A DNA stretch of 64,000 nucleotides from Tetrapyrgos nigripes (taxonomy: Eukaryota > Basidiomycota > Agaricomycetes > Agaricales > Campanellaceae). Positions 59,114 to 64,000 of this stretch are shown here, piece after piece (the stretch's first letter is position 1; each line of letters begins with the position of its first letter). Below the pieces are notes generated by a model, which worked only from the letters and a program-made list of their open reading frames with translations, was not told the origin of the DNA and searched no databases. A program made the translations under genes and the position numbers. The stretch covers positions 558,001 to 622,000 of the forward strand of contig JAACJM010000012.1 in assembly GCA_013368315.1 (NCBI GenBank). Direction: 5' to 3'.

Positions 59114-59749
59114 ATGCTCGGTCTACGCTCATGTCGTCCTTCTCTCCTAGCTGCGCGTAAATTTCCTACTTCTTACGTTGCTAGGTACTCTACACCACCT
59201 ACCAAACCTACACAACCTTCATCCAATCCTTTCCAACCCGCCGCCTATGATGCCTACGATGACGAAGGCTCGACCACTTCTCTATTAAATAACCTGGATG
59301 GAGGCTTAGACCGACCTCCGACTGCTAGCAATTCGCCATTTGCTCGTTCCACAGGCTTGCCCTCTTCTTTCAACAGCAAGCCAGCTCAATACAAGTTGTA
59401 CTTGCAGTCCACAAAAACCAACACGATCACTACTCTCACCAACGACAAGAATGATGCTGTCGCCTGTATTTCCGCGGGGTCTTGTGGGTTCAAAAGAGGA
59501 CAGAGGTCTTCTTACGAGGCGGGGTATCAGTGCGCCATCAAAATTTTCCAAAAAGTTGAAGAGGCCGCGAAAAGGGAGACAGTACGTGTGGATCTGTACT
59601 TGAAAGGCTTCGGATCGGGCAGGGAAGCAATGCAAAAAGCTCTTCTTACCACTGAGGGAGAGAATGTCAGGCCACTGATCACGCACGTCATCGACATGAC
59701 GCCTTTAAAGATTGGTGGTACCAGGGCAAAGAAGGCAAGACGGTTATAA
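59114..59749 (+). CDS. MRPS18: Mitochondrial small-subunit ribosomal protein uS11m
   Basis: Single exon, 211 residues. The presequence MLGLRSCRPSLLAARKFPTS and a disordered linker precede the S11 domain: LYLQSTKTNTITTLTNDKND, SAGSCGFKRGQRSSYEAGYQ, CAIKIFQKVEEAAKRETVRV and DLYLKGFGSGREAMQKAL. It ends VIDMTPLKIGGTRAKKARRL, the S11 signature (-D-TP--HNG-R--K-RR-) with local changes. The long ~90-residue N-terminal extension is common in fungal mitochondrial forms. The protein sits on the platform of the small subunit near the mRNA exit. Convergent with riboflavin kinase. Confidence 0.92.
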   Translation: MLGLRSCRPSLLAARKFPTSYVARYSTPPTKPTQPSSNPFQPAAYDAYDDEGSTTSLLNNLDGGLDRPPTASNSPFARSTGLPSSFNSKPAQYKLYLQSTKTNTITTLTNDKNDAVACISAGSCGFKRGQRSSYEAGYQCAIKIFQKVEEAAKRETVRVDLYLKGFGSGREAMQKALLTTEGENVRPLITHVIDMTPLKIGGTRAKKARRL

Positions 59750-59996
59750 TGTACGTCTTTTTCGTGCTTGTTTTCGACGCGTCCATTCAACCAATTTACA
59801 TGTAGTTCTTTCCTTTCTTCCGTGGACTTGCAGTGTCCTTTCCCTGCAATTGCTGGTTTTTGGACTTTCTCGCTTGTAGCGAACTGGACTGATATCAGCG
59901 TCTAGAGCATACAGTAAATATCCCCTGTTATGTGTATTTTAACAGATTGGAGGTCTAATTCTATGGCTAGTGATAAAATGGTGCACTCTCCTGTGG

Positions 59997-60756
59997 TTAT
60001 TTCGACGCAAAGAAACTGTCCGTCGAGAATTTCTTGTAGTCTGGTCTGTCCAACGATCGAATTGCGACCAGCTTGTCTATTTCAATGTCATCTATCAGAG
60101 CCTCTGTTTTCGGAATACATCAGCACGCTATGCGGGAATAATTTCGATACCACTCACCTCTAGTCGTGTAATCTAGCTCGCGACGAATATAACCCAACAC
60201 CACCACTTTCATTTCGTACCCGTAGAAATCGGCTTGAAACTCGTGCATGATGTGAATCTCCTGCAATGCTTTTCGTCAGCAGGAAGTGAAGAAGCAAGTT
60301 GCATAGACCCATCGTACAGCCGTTAAACGCTCGTTCTTATAGAACGGATTCCACCCAAGACTCATAGCCATGGGATGCACCTTGACATCATCTTCCGAAA
60401 GTTCATTGCCTTCTGGTCGAGGTAATACCTGAGCAAAGCCGTAGTAAACCCCCGTCTTGGTGACCGAGGCGATAGATTCGATGGATTCGTCGGGCAGATT
60501 TGCTAGATTAGAGATATGACTGATTGTACCGCTATACTAGAAGTACACTCTACGGACCAGTAGGACACCCCAAGTCTTTACCTCCTCTTCCGAACCCTCT
60601 TTGAACAGGTCCAGATAGTTTGATCGGGAAAGGGAATTCGGGAGTCTCAGGGCCGACGACTTGAGGACGAGTCAAGCGAAAGGACTCTGTTTGAAAGGGA
60701 GCAGCAGGACGTTGGACTTGAGCGGCAGTTACAGCTGCAGTTGGGGTCTCAGACAT
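59997..60756 (-). CDS. FMN1: Riboflavin kinase
   Basis: Converts riboflavin and ATP to FMN, the first step to flavin cofactors. The N-terminus [20 protein letters not shown] is variable. The core starts [20 protein letters not shown] and, after an intron, LGCPTANLPDES, the GRG-KDLG-PTAN motif that binds ATP-Mg and flavin. The next exons give [32 protein letters not shown] and [20 protein letters not shown], with the catalytic Glu expected in AEIHI. The last exon, [20 protein letters not shown], ends TDSFFASK. Three or four introns. All motifs are intact. Divergent from TAF8 with an 83-bp spacer. Confidence 0.93.
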
Positions 60757-60839
60757 AGTAATGAGAGTAGAAAAAAATAGTGGGCGTTTATAACGAGTTT
60801 GTAAGCTAGCTGCTTACTAGCGCTTAGTCTTGTGCAGTC
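60757..60839. promoter_or_regulatory. 83-bp divergent promoter, riboflavin kinase/TAF8
   Basis: Contains a TTTATAA element at about 60788-60794 and an inverted repeat, GTAAGC (60801-60806) with GCTTAC (60812-60817) around a 5-bp spacer. Confidence 0.5.
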
Positions 60840-61823
60840 ATGCAGACGACTCAGTCTCCGACTATCATACCTAGCGTCTACAATGCCACTACCACTTACA
60901 CCCCAACCACTTCCCTAACTACTCCTCTCACATACTACCCGCCTTTCACACATACTCTCGACCAGACCACCGTCGAACCACCTCGTCCACCTTCACCGCC
61001 TCAGCCTGCAGTCACTCCCGAAGTTGCTTCTCAAGCTATCCAACGACTCATCTCCTCAGAATTCCGTGATGCAAATTTTGAAAGTGCTCAACCATCTGCT
61101 CTGTACAGGCTAGAACAGGAAGTTGTCTCTTGTGCGTTGCTGAAACTTTTGTGTGCATACATTCAAATAATCTTGAACCTCAGTCGTCCAACAACTCTAT
61201 CAACGCGCCCATGCATATGCTAACCTTTCTAATCGAGCTACACCGATTGCTACGGATGTACTGCTTGCAGCTGAGGAGTTTGGTCTGTCTTTAAGTGAAC
61301 TGCGTTCGGTAAAGTCAAAGGTCGCGAAGAAGAGAAAGAGTGCGTGTTAAATTTGTCCTTTTGGTCACATCTAACTCTTTCATGTGCAGAAGCAATCGAA
61401 CCTATACATGCCCCAGATTTGGTTGCGCCAGAGTCGCGTCCCTCATCGCCCGACTTGCTTCCTTCCGACGACGAGACCGTCCCGGCTACCGTACCTACAA
61501 CTTTGCGTACTTTACCAGCACATTTTCCGAGTTTACCACCGAAACACACCTATTTGCAAACTCCCGTTAGTCTCTTTGTCCTTCGTCCTCGTGCATCCTA
61601 CTGATCAGACTCTCGTTAGGCCTCGCCTCCTAAGAAAGCAGCTATACCTTCGCTGGACAAGAAACTCAAAACTGCTAGTTTGGTGCAGGATTCCCTCAAA
61701 AACCTTCTTCTTGCCACAGAAGAACGCACAAATCAAGATGATGCAGAACTGTGGGGTCATACAGTGAACTGGGAAACGAGTGTCTACCCACGAAAGAGAT
61801 GGAGAGTTGAAGTTGATCACTAG
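60840..61823 (+). CDS. TAF8: TFIID subunit TAF8
   Basis: Histone-fold subunit of TFIID that pairs with TAF10. The first exon is a Thr/Pro-rich leader and then the start of the histone fold, VASQAIQRLISSEFRDANFE. A short intron (GTGCGTTGC...AACCTCAG) restores the second part, FVQQLYQRAHAYANLSNRAT and DVLLAAEEFGLSLSELRSV. The basic linker KSKVAKKRK follows. The TAF8 C-terminal motif is clear: LRTLPAHFPSLPPKHTYLQT, then DKKLKTASLVQDSLKNLLLA. It ends YPRKRWRVEVDH. Three introns. The combination of an N-terminal histone fold and the PPKHTYLQTP motif is specific for TAF8. Confidence 0.9.
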
Positions 61824-61935
61824 TTCTCAGATTTTGGTTGGACTATTTGCTTTTTTGTATTCTTATACTAGTGTAATTTTACAGTAGGACATTGGAAATA
61901 GCTCTCGATTACTACGAGACAAGCAGATGCAGGTA

Positions 61936-64000
61936 TCAAGTACGCCTCTTCGAAGCGAGACGAGACGATCTGCGAGTGGAAGGTGAAGCAGTCGCTGTCG
62001 GGATAGATTGTCCTGAACCTGACGCCCCTTCCGTCACAGTGTTGGAGGTTTGTGCAGGTGCAGGTGCAGGTGCTGTGAGAGAGGAAGCAGCATCCATGCC
62101 TTCATCTCTCTCAGATATATCCATCCTTTCTACGGTCGGGTACAGCTGCAGTATCGCCTTTGCCAGTACGCCCTCTCTTTCGTGGAGCAGAGGAACCCTT
62201 CGGTGAATCTTCAGCACGACGTTTTCGTCGTGAAGTGGATGCAGCAGCAATAGTAGACTTTGCTGCAGGCTGTGTCGCATTCTGAGCATCAATTGAAACT
62301 TGCTCAGCGGAATTACTGGGAAGATTCACTATCGGGAGAGCTGGATGCCCTTGCTGCATCGAAGGCGGGAGTAATGCGTCAGTGGTGGTTTGTTGGTCAG
62401 AGACGACAACGACGTTAGGTTGGGCATCTTCTATAGCTGGTGATTGAGATCCACCAACACCGGCTACTCCTGCAGTAGACGTGGAAGGACCCGCACCGGT
62501 ATCCGAAACAGTTGGTCCAGAATCAGTTTCTCGCTCCTTTTCCTTCCTTTTCTTTCGCGGCTTCGGTCTTGGCTTAGGTCGAGACTGAGTACTCCCTGAC
62601 GTTTCAGCCGCTGTAGACGGTGTCTGACTGGATGAGCCAGGTGTTGTACTCGATGAATCAGCCGTGACGCTTTGGGCTTCTCTACCTTTCCCTTTGTCTA
62701 GCATTGCATTGAACCGGAATGAGGTTGTTGTCGATGTAGACAACGTGGCTCGGAAGGAAGGAATCTGATGTATCGGCATAGTAGGCGGAGGGGTAGTTCC
62801 AGATCTGTCAGTGCGTACATGAACAGATTTCATTCCAGAAGTTGAAGCCTTTTTGGCTTTCTTCTCTTTTTTGCCATCCTTTTTAGTGAGTTGAGTGTAA
62901 CGGGTTCGACACTAGAATGAAGAAGACATGATGAGAAATCATTTCAGTGAGATAGGTTGGTCACTTACATCTGTGTCTCTTGTTTGCATATGCTGGCTGA
63001 TTATTTTCCATTTCAAACCCCACCTTGCCACTGATGTCAGAAGTTCGGTGTCCTCTTCTGGTGTCCAGACTTTTTCCTCGTGCGAAAGGCAATCGGTGTA
63101 TCTCTCTCTGCACTGGTCATTATTGCGACCAGGGACAAAAGCAGCCACGTCCTGCCATGACGTTCCTAATATGGAGACCGCAGATCGAAGTCGTGCGTCT
63201 TCTTCAGGAGACCAAGCGCCTTTCTTGAGAGCGGGATCAAGAGTACGTGTATAACGCATCTGACATTGTCCTGGAGTAGCGTGTTCTGATACGTAGAGAG
63301 CGACTGGACAAAGTGTCTTTAGAGTGTAGGAAGGGCTAGGTCAAAGAAAATATGAACGTACCACAGCCCCAGTTTTCCAATCCATATATCTCGACGGCTT
63401 CCAGCAGGCGCCTATCGGCCACCGCACTCCAAGTATGTTTTGTTCGTACATATCCACGTCGCATACATTCGATGGGAGTGCGGTTTGTCTGTAAATAGGA
63501 ATCATGAATAGGTGATTAGGGGCATATATAACTACTCACACCCAATTCCTTCGCAATTTCAACCCAGTCAAGCTGATGGAATTTCTTGGCGTCTCTTGAC
63601 AATGACTTTTAGCTGATCCAATTCTGACGCAGACCATTCCGAGTGGTTGATAGAGGGACGTCTGTCCCCTAACCATTTGATTCTGAGTTCTTCGGGTGTT
63701 CTTTTCGCAGAGGAAACGTCGTTGACCTGAGCGCGAGTTATTCGTCAATGGATCGCTAGGAAACAGAAAATCAATGCTCACCCTTTCTGCGACTATTGAC
63801 CAATTCACATTACTGACATCGCCGTTCAGGTCCACGTCGTTTGTGCTAGGCATAGGCAGTCCTCTACAGTGAAACGTCAGAGAGGGAAAAAGACAACAGC
63901 ATTAAAAAGGAATACGCACTTCTTCTTGTTGTCTATAGCTTTCAAACGCGTCAGTTCAGCTTTTACGCCTTCAGTAAGAGCATCGAGCTCCCTCGCCTTC
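61936..64000 (-). CDS. SNAPC4-like multi-Myb-repeat protein, 5' end beyond window, apparent frameshift
   Basis: Largest-subunit-like protein of the snRNA activating complex (SNAP190), or a related Myb factor. Four Myb/SANT repeats plus a degenerate first one are visible: NWSIVAER...RTPEELRIKWLG; EWSASELDQLKVIV...DWVEIAKELG; TWSAVADRRLLEAVEIYGLE with QCQMRYTR; AWSPEEDARLRSAVSILGTS with NDQCRERYTD; and VWTPEEDTELLTSVARWG with CRTRYTQL. The 4.5-repeat layout suits SNAPC4. In the second repeat the frame breaks by one base near 63588-63602. The tail is Ser/Pro/Lys-rich. Two C-termini are possible: a stop at 62111 if unspliced, or 61936 after a short intron. The 5' end lies past base 64000. Confidence 0.78.

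Noticed and set aside
63588..63602. A tiny intron to explain the Myb frame break
   Set aside because: The only GT...AG pair at the break would be about 12 bp, far below a usable intron length. A frameshift is the simpler reading.
1..64000. tRNA genes, rRNA, CRISPR arrays and intact transposons
   Set aside because: I looked for T-loop-like GGTTCRANYCC sequences with a matching stem, regularly spaced repeats and transposase or reverse-transcriptase motifs. The few GGTTCGA matches lie in coding exons or introns with no cloverleaf.

Overview
This window is nuclear DNA from a filamentous basidiomycete, most likely an Agaricomycete; I cannot name the genus. Nearly every gene is split by many short introns of roughly 45-60 bp with GT...AG ends. 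Neighbouring unrelated genes alternate strand every few kb, there are no operons or Shine-Dalgarno sites, and the products are fungal: Erb1, Sch9, Ivy1, Zn2Cys6 and CUE proteins, plus a multi-pass membrane protein of a type expanded in mushroom-forming fungi. I see no tRNA, rRNA, CRISPR array, intact transposon or secondary-metabolite cluster.

Layout: 155-1278 unknown protein (-); 1539-6016 CLASP/Stu1 (-); 6123-7134 mitochondrial rhomboid (-); 7171-7755 TRAPP sedlin subunit (+); 7942-9373 Ser-rich protein (+); 10396-12226 Arp4 (-); 12319-14934 Erb1 (+); 15947-17774 membrane protein (+); 18007-19400 CUE protein (+); 19667-20641 V-ATPase c'' (-); 20709-21782 ARFRP1/Arl3 GTPase (+); 21872-22561 LLPH-like (-); 22813-23355 SmF (-); 23464-24133 NC2-beta (+); 24346-25742 PfkB kinase (-); 26072-27820 RPC6/Rpc34 (-); 28117-29137 F-box-like (-); 29277-32072 mitochondrial AspRS (+); 33278-35217 Ivy1-like (-); 35407-35937 bL19m (-); 36096-36964 PABPN1/Pab2 (-); 37452-40744 Zn2Cys6 factor (+); 41168-43254 acyl-CoA dehydrogenase (+); 43405-43992 mitochondrial unknown (+); 44124-45134 SIRT5-type sirtuin (-); 45588-46962 Aim32-like (+); 47323-49816 Sch9 kinase (-); 49866-50396 Tim17-like (-); 50433-~52215 DPH1 (-); ~52576-57126 NPC1 (+); 57298-58206 RNPS1-like (-); 58649-59015 QCR9 (-); 59114-59749 uS11m (+); 59997-60756 riboflavin kinase (-); 60840-61823 TAF8 (+); 61936-64000 SNAPC4-like Myb protein (-, 5' end outside the window).

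The content is core housekeeping: transcription (NC2-beta, RPC6, TAF8, SNAPC4-like, Arp4), RNA processing (SmF, RNPS1, Pab2), translation and mitochondria (AspRS, bL19m, uS11m, QCR9, rhomboid, Aim32-like), trafficking and vacuole (TRAPP sedlin, ARFRP1, V-ATPase c'', NPC1, Ivy1), and TORC1 signalling (Sch9). These genes are not one pathway. What organises the window is its head-to-head arrangement: seven divergent pairs have start codons only 36-139 bp apart, so each pair must share one very small promoter region.

I found no convincing new multi-gene system. The observations most worth checking are the tiny shared promoters, an apparent one-base frameshift inside the Myb array of the SNAPC4-like gene, a long charged K/R/S/D-rich insertion in RPC6 just before its Fe-S cysteines, two strong palindromes in the sirtuin/Aim32 intergenic region, very small coding exons (QCR9, SmF, Arp4), and a few orphan coding-like stretches. 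Exon joins were worked out by hand from reading frame, splice signals and family knowledge, so gene ends are more certain than every internal boundary.
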